Shown here: one piece after another, positions 1 through 10,809 of the stretch | Layout: the number at the start of each line of letters is the position of its first letter | Position numbering within the stretch: position 1 is the stretch's first letter | Assembly: GCA_900660155.1 (NCBI GenBank) | Contig: CABFPE010000096.1 | Coordinates: 795,565 to 859,564, forward strand | From: Hofstenia miamia | Taxonomy: Eukaryota; Xenacoelomorpha; Acoela; Hofsteniidae | Reading direction: 5' to 3' | Length of the DNA stretch: 64,000 nt | Made by a program: the position numbers and the translations under genes | Notes under the pieces: model-generated | Databases searched by the model: none | Seen by the model: the letters and a program-made list of their open reading frames with translations, nothing else | Told to the model about the DNA's origin: nothing

Positions 1-959
1 AAAATCCAGGTCTCATCCCGTTCGCCCAGTGGTGTAACAAGTAATCCAAGCAATGATGATTGAGTAAGGCGAAGAACAACCTGTCAAATTGAGTTACGAT
101 GACTCTGACAGTTTCTTGGGCAGATAGGTAGCCTCACTTAACATTCCACTAGATTGCCTTATTTGTTTCTCAAACGTTGATAGAAAAACTCAATATTGCC
201 TGTTTTTAAAGATGTTGATGACCTTCCGATTCTCGGATCATCATTATGCGATTCAGATATAGTAGCCTTGGTGATAACTAGGGATGTGCGTGTAAGGTAT
301 TTCTGATAAACGTATCAGCCCATAAGAGGTTCATATGTATACCCGTAGCAATCGTATTCGGAAAAGTCGTACACTTGCCCGCGCTCGTAAAAGTTTTAAT
401 TGTACAACTAATGTATTAGAAACTCTAAATTAGTATTGTGTGTTAAGCTAATTTTGCTAACTCCATCCGTCCGTCTTACTAAAGCTCATGTCTGTGTCCA
501 ACGTTAATCTGTTAATAATATGGCTATTAATGTCGTGCGGGTGGGTACGGCACGGGTAATATTATTTTATTTTACACTGTGTTCATTTTAACAAGATTTT
601 TCAAAACATAATTATGAATAAAATACAATAGACATGAATTTTGTTCGATATTGAGTATTCTTAAATTATTTAATAGAAACAAAGAAAATTTGATTTTCGA
701 GTGCGGCTAAAAAATTTCGGGTGCTGGTAGGTACGGTATAAAAAAGAATTATTGGACGGGCAGGTGTTGCCTTAAACATTCTATCCGCATTGCACTAATA
801 CCCATAGCCGAACATATTTATAATTAACAAATTCAAACCTAGTTTTGTACTGCAAAATATATGTTGATTCAAGCGTCAGTTTTCAAATACATGTAGTTTC
901 ACGTTTAGTTTAAATAAAATGCATTAAAATTGCTTCCTATTAGTACATTTTGTTCAGAA
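1..959. other. AT-rich stretch without a recognisable gene
   Basis: No convincing coding frame is visible. There are several short GGGTACGG/GGGTAAT-like words between 540 and 760 and a TAGGGATGTGCG word near 269, which look like the ends of a worn hAT-type repeat, but no paired inverted ends or target duplication could be matched. The last bases run into the Copia fossil. Confidence 0.5.
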
Positions 960-1177
960 GAGAATCTTGCGGATCCTCTTACAAAACATGGAAGTAAAAA
1001 CGTTTCCTTACTATTGGAGATGCTATAGAAGAAGAGGGAATGTTTATCTTAATAATGTTAGGAGATATCAGACTTATGTCAGACATATAGGCCCCTATTT
1101 TAATTTCTGTACATATCTTTTCCCGCGTTTGCAATCTATAATAAGTTTATTTTACGTTCGATCGTATTTTATTAACA

Positions 1178-1188
1178 TGGTAGCAGAG
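1178..1188 (+). other. Retroelement primer-binding site for initiator Met tRNA
   Basis: TGGTAGCAGAG is the exact complement of the 3' end of animal initiator methionine tRNA (ending CTCTGCTACCA). It starts two bases after a CA that would end the 5' LTR and lies just ahead of the gag-like start. Initiator Met tRNA is a usual primer for Copia-type elements. Confidence 0.7.
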
Positions 1189-1202
1189 AGTGGTTTCTAA
1201 TC

Positions 1203-1630
1203 ATGGCAGTCTCGTTTAAGAATCCTCCAATTTTTGATCCAACACACGATATCTATGAAAAGTGGAGAAAGGAAGTTAACTGGTGGAGTCTCATTTCGGT
1301 TTTGGATAAGAAAAAAAGCAATAGCTGTTTTGCTAAATCTTCGAAACCGTGCTAAGGACAGTGCAATAGAACTTGGTGAGAATATTTTGAACTGTGATAA
1401 TGGATTTGATCGTCTTATTGACAAATTAGATATGTCTTTTAAAATTTCACAAGATGACGATCATATAATTTGTTTGTTAACTTCAAAAATCTGGAAAGTC
1501 AACAAGGTCGATCAATGAGGGACTTTATTTTAGAAATGGAACATCTCATTGCTCAACTAAAGGAACATAAAATGAAGCTGAGCAATAATATTTTAGGGGT
1601 AGCGTTGCTTTATAAATCTAATCTTACATT
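1203..1630 (+). pseudogene. gag-like remnant of the Copia fossil
   Basis: Directly after the primer-binding site, a reading segment opens with a Met followed by residues of the type SFKNPPIFD and a Trp-rich stretch. This matches the N-terminal part of Copia gag proteins, which typically define a substrate-like F-x-G/P-x-(N/D) opening and a helical core. Similarity fades before 1660. It would encode the structural particle protein; here it is a fossil and no product is expected. The identification rests on position (between primer site and pol) and on the amino-acid pattern. Confidence 0.55.
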
Positions 1631-1659
1631 TAACATTTAACATTTAATTTGCACGAACT

Positions 1660-2085
1660 AAGTACAAGTTGTGCTAATAACAAAAATATAAAAAACTTAA
1701 GGATAAAAATAAAAATAAAAACGTCTTTCAACATTACTCAAAAATAAGTTCAATGATCCATCCTGTTTGAAATCCAAGTTTTGTGTATTGAGTTTTTTAT
1801 TTTTCATCAAAATGAGACATTCTGCATTTTTCAAAAATGAGTTTAAATATCCGTCATGTTTGAAACTTAGACTTTGTTTAATGATTCAATTTTGTAACCA
1901 AGTGTTCAACTGATTTCAGCTGTAGATATGAAGTACTTGGTTACGAAAAATCAATATAGAAGTTCTTAGTTTCATTAATAGCTTGGTGTTGACGTACAAA
2001 ATAAATTATGAACAAATAATGGCTTAGTTATTTAAGATTTTCATTGCACGATGACAAAACACATTTTTAAAAATTTCCGTGCGTA
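1660..2085. other. Non-coding stretch between gag remnant and LINE fragment
   Basis: This is AT-rich and has no recognisable protein. It carries a 10-bp perfect inverted repeat, GTAACCAAGT at 1894-1903 and ACTTGGTTAC at 1935-1944, with a 31-base loop. It is probably eroded retroelement sequence. Confidence 0.4.
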
Positions 2086-2440
2086 CTAAAGGAATTCTGA
2101 ATTGAGAATTTTTCTGAATTCATTTTTAGAGGTGTTTACATGCTCCATAAAGTAACTATGCAGAGGATGACGTCTATTAAGTAGTATTTTGTTAGCTAGT
2201 TTGCGATCTTCATCTTTTCTTATTTCAAATGCATCATGTAATTTTGTACAAAATCCCTTGGCAAAACATCGTGTGAGAAAACTATTTATTCTTTTCATAG
2301 CTCCAATATCTACACCATATACTGAAATACCATATCTAATTCTACTTAAAATAATGGATTCAAATAGTTTGTTGACTTGTACAATATGGTTAACCAGATA
2401 TCTTAATTTTGTTGGTCTATGTAAATCAGATCTGAATGTC
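2086..2440 (-). mobile_element. LINE (non-LTR retrotransposon) 3' coding fragment
   Basis: Read on the minus strand, this segment encodes about 115 residues of the region just downstream of a LINE reverse transcriptase: a hydrophobic LFESIILSRIRYGISVYG block, then MKRINSFLTRCF, a basic stretch, and KILLNRRHPLHSYF close to the stop at 2086. The pattern S-x-I-x-Y-G-(x)-VYG followed by an R-C-F and HPLH end is typical of RTE/CR1-like LINEs of invertebrates. The copy is 5'-truncated, as LINE insertions usually are. It interrupts the Copia fossil between gag and pol in the opposite orientation, so it is the younger insertion. The open frame continues past the LINE end into antisense Copia sequence up to 2520, which is not LINE. 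Confidence 0.65.
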
Positions 2441-5310
2441 ACAAATTCTTCTGCAGTATTTATTTTCGGTGGTGGTGAAATAAGCAAAGCTAAATTTGAG
2501 GTCCTCTTACCTGTTGTCATTAATGATCGAAACTATTTTCTTAATGTACAAATTATTGAGGGTAGTCTTCCACTGCTTGTATCACTAAGGTCACTAAAAA
2601 GAATGGAAGCAAAAATAGATACGAGAACAGATGAAATTTTATTTAAAGATGGTGGATCGCAAAAGCTTATCATAACACACAGTGGTCACTACAGTTTACC
2701 GTTATGTTCAAATAATGAAACAGGAAGCATTGCTTATATTACAAATGTATTGAGTAAAAATCGTATATTGGATAAAAAACATCTCATCAAATTGCATAAG
2801 CAATTTGGACATCCTCCTACTGAGAAATTAATCTGGCTATTGGATACTGCGAATGTTACGTACAATAAAGCTCTTGTTGATAAAGTGATAGAAGGATGTC
2901 AAATTTGTCAATTGTCTTTTAAACCTAAACTCAATCCTATTGTCTCTCTTCCTTTTTCGAAAGAATTTAATCATTTTGTAGCAGTTGATTTGTTCTGGCT
3001 TGATGATTTGCAAAATCGAAAACCCCAGTGGGTTCTACATATTATTGATCTGTTCTCAAGATTCAGCTTAGCAGTTCCATTGGAAAATATAGAGTCAGAT
3101 ACTGTGCAACGTGCAATTATATCTGAATGGATTATGACTTTGGATCAAGTAAACAATTGCTTGCCGACAATGGTGGTGAATTTGCTTCATCAGGTTTTAC
3201 AGAGATGTGTGAAATGCTCAATATTGATCACAGAGTCACAGCACCATATGCTGCATTTAGCAAAAGAATTGTTGAAAGGCATAATTCAGTCATAAAGGAA
3301 ACTGCTAGGAAGGTGTCAATTGATGAACCACGAATTAGTGTAACTGAACTACTTAAATATTCGGTTTTTGCAAAGAACTCAATGCCTAATAAGGATGGTT
3401 TTTCGCCCTTTCAAATAGTATATGGACGCAATCCCGTTATTAATTCAGTTTTAGATGACGAATTACCAGCAATGAGGGAATTTTCCATGTCTACAGTTGT
3501 CCCACAGCATATCAATTTACTTAGTAAGGTGCGTGTTGCGTTTACACAAGCAGATTCGAGTGACAGAATTAGGCGGGCACTGCTGAGAAAAACCCGACCT
3601 CAAGAAGGAAACTTTATAGCCGGGTCTAAAGTTTATTACAGATCTAGAGATGGTAAGTCATGGCATGGTCCAGGTGTAGTCATTGGAAATGATAGTAAGG
3701 AGATACTCGTGAAGAATGGCAGCAAGTATATAAGATGTCATCATTCTACTTTGCGATTCATACCACCCTTTGGAAATGAGACAGGAGTAGAAGTTGTTGA
3801 TAATCAAGAAAAGTTGAATAAACTAGTACATGGCAAAAATAGTGAGGATGTAGCATGCTATCAAACTGACGATTCTGATTCCGAAGATAAAAAAGAAGTT
3901 TCAAAAGACTCTACAGCTCAGAGTTCAAATGAATCTCGGTACCCCAAAAGAACACGTAATGTAACGCAGAGGTATGGCATAGAGTATGTTCACAAAACGG
4001 TTAATGAGAATAATCAAGATGTGCATGCGGATGCTAAATTAGGGGAATTGGCTAGTTGGCGCATAAATAATGTGTTTAAAGAAGTAATAGTTCCAATTGC
4101 AGATTGGAAAGATTTAAATGTTGTCAGTACACGCTGGGTTCTTTCATGGAAGGAAGGTATGTGTGGTGAGCGTTTTCCAAAAGCAATATTGGTTGCTCGA
4201 GGTTTTGAGGACAAGGATAATCCTGAAGTTTATTCGCCAACATGCTCCAGGTTATCGCTTCGTATCTTATTGTCATTGGCTAATATGTTTAAATGGGATG
4301 CTGATATCATAGATATAAAGACTGCTTTCTTGCAGGGTGATAACATTCAACGTGATATTTATGTGATTCCCACCATTGAGGCTGCTACATCACAAAATAC
4401 GTTATGGAAATTGAACATTGGAGTGTATGGACTTTCCGATGCCTCAAAATTATGGTATGAAAGTGTCTTTAAGGTAATGATGAAAGAAAATGGAAGGATA
4501 TGTGAAGTTGATCGCGCTTTGTTTCTGTTCTCTGGGGATGCAAACACCATTGAAGGAGCTATATTAATACATGTAGATGATTTCTTAATTGTTGGAAAGT
4601 CACAGTGGATAGAAGAGATAATACAGCGGCTTCAGGGCGCTTTTATTGTTGGGAAAAGCATAAAAGTAAACAAAGAATGGTCGAATTTCTTGGGAATGCA
4701 ATTAAGAGTTTCTAATCAAGGGTATGAATTGTCCCAATCGAAATATAACTCTAAGCTTCAATGCTTGGATAATAATAATAACTTAGAGGAGCAAAGTGAA
4801 ATTAAGAGTAAGATTAGTGCATTAATCGGTCAATTGCTATGGTTGAGTACGAATAGTCGTCCAGATATTTCCTTTGACATAGCAAATCTCTCAACAATTG
4901 GACAATTTTTGAGCAATTCACAGATTTCACGAGCTAATAAACTAATTCGATATATTAAATATCAAGAAGTAACGGTGCATTTCACTAATAGTGGTAACAA
5001 TTTACCTAGTCTTAAAGTGTACTCGGATGCTTCTTTTGGTGAGAAGAGTTTTGGTGGGTATGTCATTATGTTTGGAAATGACATTATTACGTGGTCTTCA
5101 AAAAAGTTGCAACGAGTTGCTCGAAGTAAGTTAAGTGCTATAGAAGAAGAGGGAATGTTTATCTTAATATGTTAGCAGATATCAGACATTATGCCAAAAA
5201 TATTTAAAAGTATTACTGTAGGAATATTGTCCCACATTTGAACTGTATTCTGATAGTAAGTCACATATTAATGGAGTAAAAAACCGCTCATCAAAGACGA
5301 CACAATTACG
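2434..5310 (+). pseudogene. Copia pol polyprotein remnant (protease, integrase, RT, RNase H)
   Basis: The domains follow the Copia order. A retropepsin-like part lies at about 2434-2660, ending in an ITHSGHYSLPL stretch. The pre-integrase zinc-binding H-H-C-C region is at about 2785-2920 (LHKQFGH ... CQICQ). The integrase core runs from about 2970 to 3300, with the AVDLFWL, LADNGGEF and VERHNS blocks, followed by its C-terminal part to about 3770. A low-complexity acidic linker leads into the reverse transcriptase at about 4095-4720, with VYGLSDA and HVDDF. RNase H starts near 5010 (YSDASFG) and fades near 5300. The long open stretch 3127-5175 still spans integrase to RNase H. This is a fossil with a few breaks. 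Confidence 0.85.
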
Positions 5311-6528
5311 ATTAATTTATTGATTTTATGTACATGATTCAACAAGTTGTTTGGAAATGATTATGTCGTAAAGTTCAGTCGGTCCCACCCGTAACCGCGC
5401 TTTAATTCGTTCTCTCGGTAGTGGAATTTCATAACGGGAGAACGGAGCCGCATTACATCTGCAAAGTTACTTTCGCAACATCAACAATCTTTCCAAACAG
5501 GAGTTACTTACCATTTAATGACCATTGTAGAATTTAGAGAGTGTTTCCAAAAGGAACCATTCTGTCTGATTTTCCCAAGTTGCTTTAATATTACACTCCA
5601 CAGTGCCGGAATGTAGGTGGTTCTATTGAATGCATATACTCAATTTTTTTAAATCTTAGCAAGCCTAAAAGATAACTTAGCTTGATAAATTTCCAATAAC
5701 TATTTAATGACAAAAAGTGACTCATTCATAAATTGAACTTTCCAAGCTTTACTTTCATCTAAATGCTATTGAAATGACCTTTTTGGGAGCTCTTTGCTTT
5801 AATTTGAAGTGATACTTCAAAGCTTTAAGCAAAGCAGATGCTTATTCGCACAATTTATCTTGAATTTTGTAATATTAAATTTAAATTTTATCAAAATTTT
5901 AGTGCCTTTTGAAAATTCATATAAAATTGAAACAATTTGTTTTAATACTACTTAGCTAATAAAACCAGCGTCTTTATATATGTATGCAGAATATTCATAT
6001 ATGGCTATCATTCCCGCATAAATATTGAGATCGTGCATAGTCAACCTAGGACAATAGTTTTTTTGATGAGTGAATACCCCGAATAACTAAACTACTGCAA
6101 AAATTGGGAATTATATATATTCTTGGCAATAAAACGTCAAAGAAATTGGCAAAGTTTATTGAAAAAGATTCTGTGAAAATCATTAATAAAATTTAGTTTA
6201 TTTGCAAGAAAGTGTGTGTTTTTCTAGTCTTCCTTTCTGTGCACAGCGCCTAATTCAACGTCATACCCCTTCATTTCTATAACAACTTGCTTTGACAGTA
6301 TTGCAATATATGAAATGAAACTTTAGTTAGGAATCTTAATCAATAAAAAGGCTTATAGTACAGACTTTAACTCAAAATTAACAGCGATTGGTGAATCGTA
6401 TATCATGAAATTTTCAAAATGCAATTATAATTGGCAGAATTCCTAATGCCGTATAAACTTTACGTGAACATCGAAGAAACCAAAGTTTCCATGTATGTCA
6501 TTATAAGTCTGATTCTTCATCACAGTCA
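5311..6528. other. Intergenic, no gene seen
   Basis: AT-rich sequence without a recognisable frame. A small hairpin with one G-T pair (CGTTCTCTCG at 5408-5417 against CGGGAGAACG at 5435-5444) sits in a locally GC-richer patch at 5376-5500. Confidence 0.5.
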
Positions 6529-7412
6529 ATGGATTGTTTATTTGTCTCTGTGTTAGTGAAGATCAACTTTAGACGAAGGAGATCGGAATTTAATCTTATC
6601 TTTGGCGAAAAACAGACTACCTCAGAAGGATTTGCCTCAATATTGAACTGCAGTACTGACACTGTTAGCAGGGTGGTCCAGAATAACCAAAGCAAGTTTT
6701 TTTATTGGAAAGCGAGGGAGCAAAAGAAAGTGGAATGTGCAAGACAAATATTGAATGATTTTACTACTGAAAAGACACCGCAGAATTCCTGTAAAAACAT
6801 TTTGCGTATATGGATGTATCTTTATGGTAATTGAAACGCTGGATTTTCACGGATGAATGCATGATTGTGTTTGAACAGTCAGTGTCCGACAATGCCATAA
6901 AATCAGAATTTGGCTCAAAAAGATGACAAATTCAACCTTACCCATTGTCGAACAGAGTCCAAGTAAAAGCTGTCAATGATTTGCTTCGAGTGTTATCACA
7001 TATTATCGTTCCAGAGTCTTCGTTTCTACCAAAGTTGCTAAAACCTCTTGCGTAAACTCCTTCCACCTTTATTTCAACAACAGGATCTTGCTTATTTTCC
7101 GATATTTTAGCAGGACAATGCCCCTACCAACTGCAGAATTTGTTAGGAAACCTCAATGTTTTCATTGTCTCAACGATGCGGTGATTTGTCCATTTGTCTA
7201 ACATGAACTTCATTGAAAACTTTTGGAAGAAAAGGAAAATCAGTATCACAAAAAACAACAAGGAAATCCAGAATTTCGCTGAAATTTGAAAATGTTTTTT
7301 GGGTGCCTGGAACTCTATTTAGGTTTCTTTAATTCGTAGCTTGTATGATTCTTTGCTGAGACGATTAAAGGAGGTGGTCAGAATGAAGAGATACCTAATG
7401 AAGTATTAGAAA
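6529..7412 (+). pseudogene. Tc1/mariner transposase, decayed
   Basis: Pieces in all three forward frames follow the order of a Tc1/mariner transposase. A helix-turn-helix-like start (ILNCSTDTVSRVV, about 6640-6690) comes first. The first catalytic block reads RWIFTDE near 6838-6858, the second QDNAPTN near 7108-7130, and the third FIENFWKK near 7205-7235. The tail SLYDSLLRRLKEVV (about 7340-7385) is the usual 'SMPRRCxAVI' end of the family. The catalytic acidic residues are still readable, but frameshifts and stops separate the blocks, so no enzyme can be made. Convincing terminal inverted repeats were not found on either side. A functional family member would cut and paste its element at TA sites. 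Confidence 0.65.
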
Positions 7413-8147
7413 CAATAAGTGCATTCATATTCGTTTTATGTATGTTTTTCTGTTGGTTTCTCGAGCTTTTAATAAACCGTTCGCTATTAATTTTGAGCCA
7501 CTATTGTATATCAAAGCACTTGAATTTTTAGGCAGCGAAAAATACAAATTGGGACTGTGGATTTTCACAATATTGGGGTCGTCCTAAGTAAGTTTTAATG
7601 TGTTTTTCGTAACTAGAATAGCTGTTAGCAAGACGCTGATATCTCATAATAATGAAATTGAATTATTTGCGTGGAAGTGAATAAAAAGTACGTCTTGAAT
7701 GACAAGGACTTCTATAAATTATTAGTTTGTAAATTTCATTGCAACAGTGAAAAAGCAAGAAAATGAATGAATTGCTATGAAGAAATTTGGAAATTTTTGA
7801 TATTTAGACATCAATTTGAACAAAAAACTTGTTTCTCTGTCGGAAGTATTTGACAGTAGTAACTAATTTTCAATAAAACTACCGATTTTATAAAAAACGT
7901 CCAAATTGTCCACATACATTATGCTCTGAGAATCTACAGGTTAGTACCTATTTGTACGGAAACTGACCTCAGCTTATTTCTTTTACTGTAGAGGCAAAGA
8001 AATTTAGAGATCTTGATTTAGCATTTAGCACTACATCGAAATTTGCATAGCGAAGTTATTTTGACATTTAGCCCTAAACATAGTTCATAGTCTTATCAAA
8101 TAGATGATTCGGTCGACCTCTCTTGAATACTATTGTCAGTAGATCTA
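7413..8147. other. Intergenic, no gene seen
   Basis: No recognisable coding frame. The right boundary is the TA dinucleotide at 8146-8147 that flanks the Tc1/mariner element. Confidence 0.5.
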
Positions 8148-9680
8148 CAGCCTGTAGCAAAAATATTCGGACACGTACAAAATTTTGCACTTTTTTTATT
8201 TAAGTATTTTTTCATACATATTTAATATTTATTCATTACATATTTATTGGAGATGTATGTATTAACTTATTCTTTACTCCCAGAGTGAATAAATACATAT
8301 ATTAAAAAAATAATAAAAAATTTAAATAATATTAAGAAATGGCACTAAATTACAAAATTATATAAAAAATACAATATGACAAAAAAGTGTGAAAATGCAT
8401 TTATTAATAACGTGTAGGGAAGCCTTGACTTGCAAAAACCATTCTTAAGCGACTTGGAATACTACTGTATAGTCTGTGGCATTTTTCGAGTGTAATACAA
8501 CGATACCATGCATTAATAATGGTTGATATCAGTTCTATACGTGTTTTTGGAGCTTTCTTTTGAAAAATACATCTAATAGAGGTCAAAAGTGCTTCGATTG
8601 GATTGCAATCAAGTGCCTGGCCAGGCCAGTCACTAATCCATCGATTAGGATAGTTGGATTCAAGTAGGCCTTCACCGCTCTTGCACGATGGCAAGGGGCG
8701 TTGTCGTCCAATAAAATGCCATTCCCATCATGAAGGTAACGGTTTGACCAAAACAATTCTCGGTTTACACTTAGAGATGATAAGCTTGATTCATCATTTC
8801 TCCATTTTCAATAACTCGAAACCTGCCAAGGACTCTGGAGAACATGCACCCCAGATTGTAAAACTGGGCGGATGCTTAATTGTTGGAAAGATGCATTTTC
8901 TTGAAAACCTGGAGTGATCCACTATTCCTGTAATAATCGAAGTGAGATTCGTCCGAAAAATTACATCTTCCCAATATTCAGGGGATTTCTCCAAATACTT
9001 CCTGGCGAAATTGACTCTGCGTTGACACTGGAATGCATTAATGAATGGCTTTCTAACTGGCCGTTGATATTACAAATTCCTTTCCCTGAGGCGACGCATG
9101 ACATTCCACCTACTAATGGTAGAACCAAGACGACATAAACCGACTAGTAATGCAGTTTCGTACCAGACTCTCTGGCGCCTTAGTAGGACTTCCTGAACCT
9201 CCAGGTCGTTGGAGCCAGTGTTGTTTAACATCACTAACGGTGGATTTTGGAATACCTGTTTGCTGGGCAACATCTCGAATCGTGAAGCCTACATTGAGTA
9301 GAATTAGAATTTTCGATCTTTTCGAGAGATTACCTCTTTGGATTTTGACATAGTACACACAAGAAACAAATGTCAGCATGCGAAAATGATATGATCTCAG
9401 AAAACACTTTTGTAGGAGTCTACAGATAGAATGGGTAATGGAATAGAGAAGACTTGTTTTACTTACCAAGCAATTTATTTGGCACTTGGAATAGCGAGGA
9501 TAAAGACAAAAAATTGCCTATTCCATATAGTTATGCGTATTGATTTAACTGACTACTGTTTATGCCTTCAGGTTTTGTATTGTAATGTGCTGTTAGAAGC
9601 ATTAATTTCAACAATATCGCAATAAGAAATCAAAAAATCTTGTATTTTTGTGCGTGTCCGGAAATTTATGCTACAGCCAG
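8148..9680 (-). mobile_element. Tc1/mariner transposon, full length with both TIRs
   Basis: The 1533-bp element is bounded by terminal inverted repeats of about 35 bp that match at 29 of 35 positions; both contain CTGTAGCA and CGGACACG words. TA lies directly outside each end (8146-8147 and 9681-9682), the target duplication expected for this superfamily. The transposase reads on the minus strand inside. The size and layout are those of a normal autonomous Tc1-like element, now inactivated by frameshifts in the transposase. Confidence 0.85.
8404..9356 (-). pseudogene. Tc1-like transposase, frameshifted
   Basis: On the minus strand, the N-terminal DNA-binding part (NLSKRSKILILLNVGFTIRDVAQQTGIPKSTVSDV, about 9220-9330) is a clear paired-like helix-turn-helix, followed by a glycine-rich PGGSGSPTKAPES linker. 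Downstream come YWEDVIF and, in another frame, DESHFD near 8935-8980 (first catalytic Asp), a TTTPLAI stretch near 8690 where the second Asp (DNAP block) is out of frame, then NPIEAL near 8600 with the third acidic residue. The end IPSRLRMVFASQGFPTRY at 8404-8460 is the family's usual C-terminus. At least three frameshifts break it. Length from first Met to stop would be about 315 residues, slightly below the usual 340. Confidence 0.75.
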
Positions 9681-9692
9681 TAGTTGTTTTAA

Positions 9693-9905
9693 CACTAGAA
9701 AGTCTAAGGATTCTATATCTTAAATTCATGCAGTTGTCAGAATTGCCGCATTCAAGTAAAACTAATGAAAACCAAGTAAATGAAAGAAAAGTGTCAGAAG
9801 AACAAAATAAGCTATTTTTCTATTTAAATTATCATTACACGAGGCATTACAAATGCATTTAAGATGTGCAAAGTGGTTAAATTTGACCGCTCAGACTTTC
9901 TAGTC
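9693..9905. mobile_element. piggyBac-type MITE
   Basis: The left end is TTAA (9689-9692) followed by CACTAGAAAGTCTAAGG; the right end, read inverted, gives GACTAGAAAGTCTGAGC, so 15 of the terminal 17 bases pair. TTAA is the piggyBac target; on the right it appears worn to TAAA. The 213-bp element has no coding capacity. The same terminal word and an AACCAC...GGTCAA subterminal word occur in the decayed piggyBac at 56041, a likely autonomous relative. It begins only 12 bp after the end of the Tc1 element. Confidence 0.6.
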
Positions 9906-10389
9906 TAAAGAAGTTTTAAAGTATAATAGAAATTTCACTAATTCACTGAAATTTTAGGGATTTCACGAAATTTTTAATTACACAGTCTTACTGTAACATA
10001 TACAAGTCTAAATAATTTTACTAAAATTTATAAAATGCAATTTCACTGATTCTTGTTAAAGAAGTGCATGCATCAATAAAAATTTCAAATTTTTAACATA
10101 GTATGTCGAAATGCAGAAGGGAATTTTCTGAAAAACTAAATATTTTAAAACTATATTTAGAAAATGCTGAAATGTTTATCCAAATTTATTTAATCGAAGC
10201 AGAGCAGTTATGAGGCACGGAAAGGCGTTCTGTTTTTTGTGAGAAATCCCAACACAGGGTGTAGTAAAATTGCACAAATTGAACGTTCACATTTAGTGGA
10301 AAATTTTGATGCAGTTTTCAATCAAAGAATGTCTAATAAAAACAAAAAAGAAAAATAAGTTTATGTCTTAGTTAATAATATTGCAATGT
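9906..10389. other. Non-coding, probably intron of the GPCR gene
   Basis: AT-rich and without a recognisable frame. If the GPCR exon on the minus strand is expressed, its first intron begins at 10395 and runs leftward through this stretch. No acceptor followed by transmembrane coding sequence was recognised. Confidence 0.4.
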
Positions 10390-10395
10390 ACTTAC
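10390..10395 (-). other. Splice donor (GTAAGT) of the GPCR exon
   Basis: On the minus strand the exon ends CTATCAAG and the next six bases are GTAAGT, a perfect metazoan 5' splice site. The frame reads only seven more residues beyond it before a stop, which supports splicing here. The intron would be in phase 0, after residue 138. Confidence 0.7.
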
Positions 10396-10809
10396 CTTGA
10401 TAGGTAGTAACACAGAAATCAGTCTATCTAACGAAACAAGACACAATATGATTCCAGCCAATCTTGTTGAACTTTTATCTTGGTACAAGGAAATTGCACA
10501 AAAGAAAGAGGAATATGTCTTAATATTGATTCCGAAATAAGTGGGAAGCAAAAAATTTACAATTGAGTCGAATGCTCCAGAGTTGAAGTCGGCAACCGCT
10601 AATATTTTTATATGTTCAGAAAAAGCATCACTTAACATCTTCTTTTCCTTCATGACGTTACAGGTGATGAAAAGAAAGAGATTCCCTAGAAAACAGCCAA
10701 AGAACATTATGATGAGAATTGCAATGCGAATGAAAGGTAAAAAGCTATCCATCTGTTCGAGATTTTTTATTTCTGTGTCTGTCAGTTGAGTTTCTGGCGT
10801 GGAGTTCAT
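10396..10809 (-). CDS. Class A (rhodopsin-like) GPCR, first exon only
   Basis: This 138-codon exon starts at ATG 10807-10809 and ends at a consensus donor (AAG followed by GTAAGT, intron from 10395 leftward). The product would be a seven-transmembrane receptor of the plasma membrane. A short N-terminus with an N-glycosylation site (NST, residues 2-4) precedes TM1 (about 25-50) with the GN pair (Asn43, position 1.50). TM2 (about 66-90) has LAVAD (Asp74, 2.50). TM3 begins at Cys104, the usual disulfide cysteine, and ends in DRL (128-130) in place of DRY. These landmarks make the class A assignment firm; the ligand cannot be told, though a neuropeptide-type receptor is plausible. TM4-TM7 were not found to the left, where the next kilobases are transposons. 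The gene may be split by large introns, continue beyond the window, or be a fragment. Confidence 0.75.

Larger units (their letters stand above)
960..5310 (+). mobile_element. Copia (Ty1) family LTR retrotransposon, fossil, with nested LINE piece
   Basis: The element reads left to right. A Copia-type pol tail (ENLADPLTK at 960-986) leads into an LTR-like stretch that ends near 1176. A primer-binding site follows at 1178-1188, then gag-like sequence from about 1203, and a long pol from about 2434 to 5310 in the Copia order protease, integrase, reverse transcriptase, RNase H. The pol belongs to the branch with LHKQFGH before the integrase zinc-binding cysteines, which I know from cnidarians, molluscs and insects. 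A LINE fragment on the opposite strand lies between gag and pol. No 3' LTR is visible after 5310, so the insertion cannot be dated from LTR divergence. The element is broken, with several breaks in addition to the nested insertion, and looks moderately old. Confidence 0.85.

Noticed and set aside
269-810. A worn hAT-like element with TAGGGATGTGCG on the left and GCACTAATACCC on the right.
   Set aside because: The two ends pair too poorly and no 8-bp duplication is visible.
6045-7590. Candidate TIRs of the first Tc1/mariner copy (CCTAGGAC on the left, GTCCTAAG on the right).
   Set aside because: Only about six bases match and no flanking TA could be assigned consistently.
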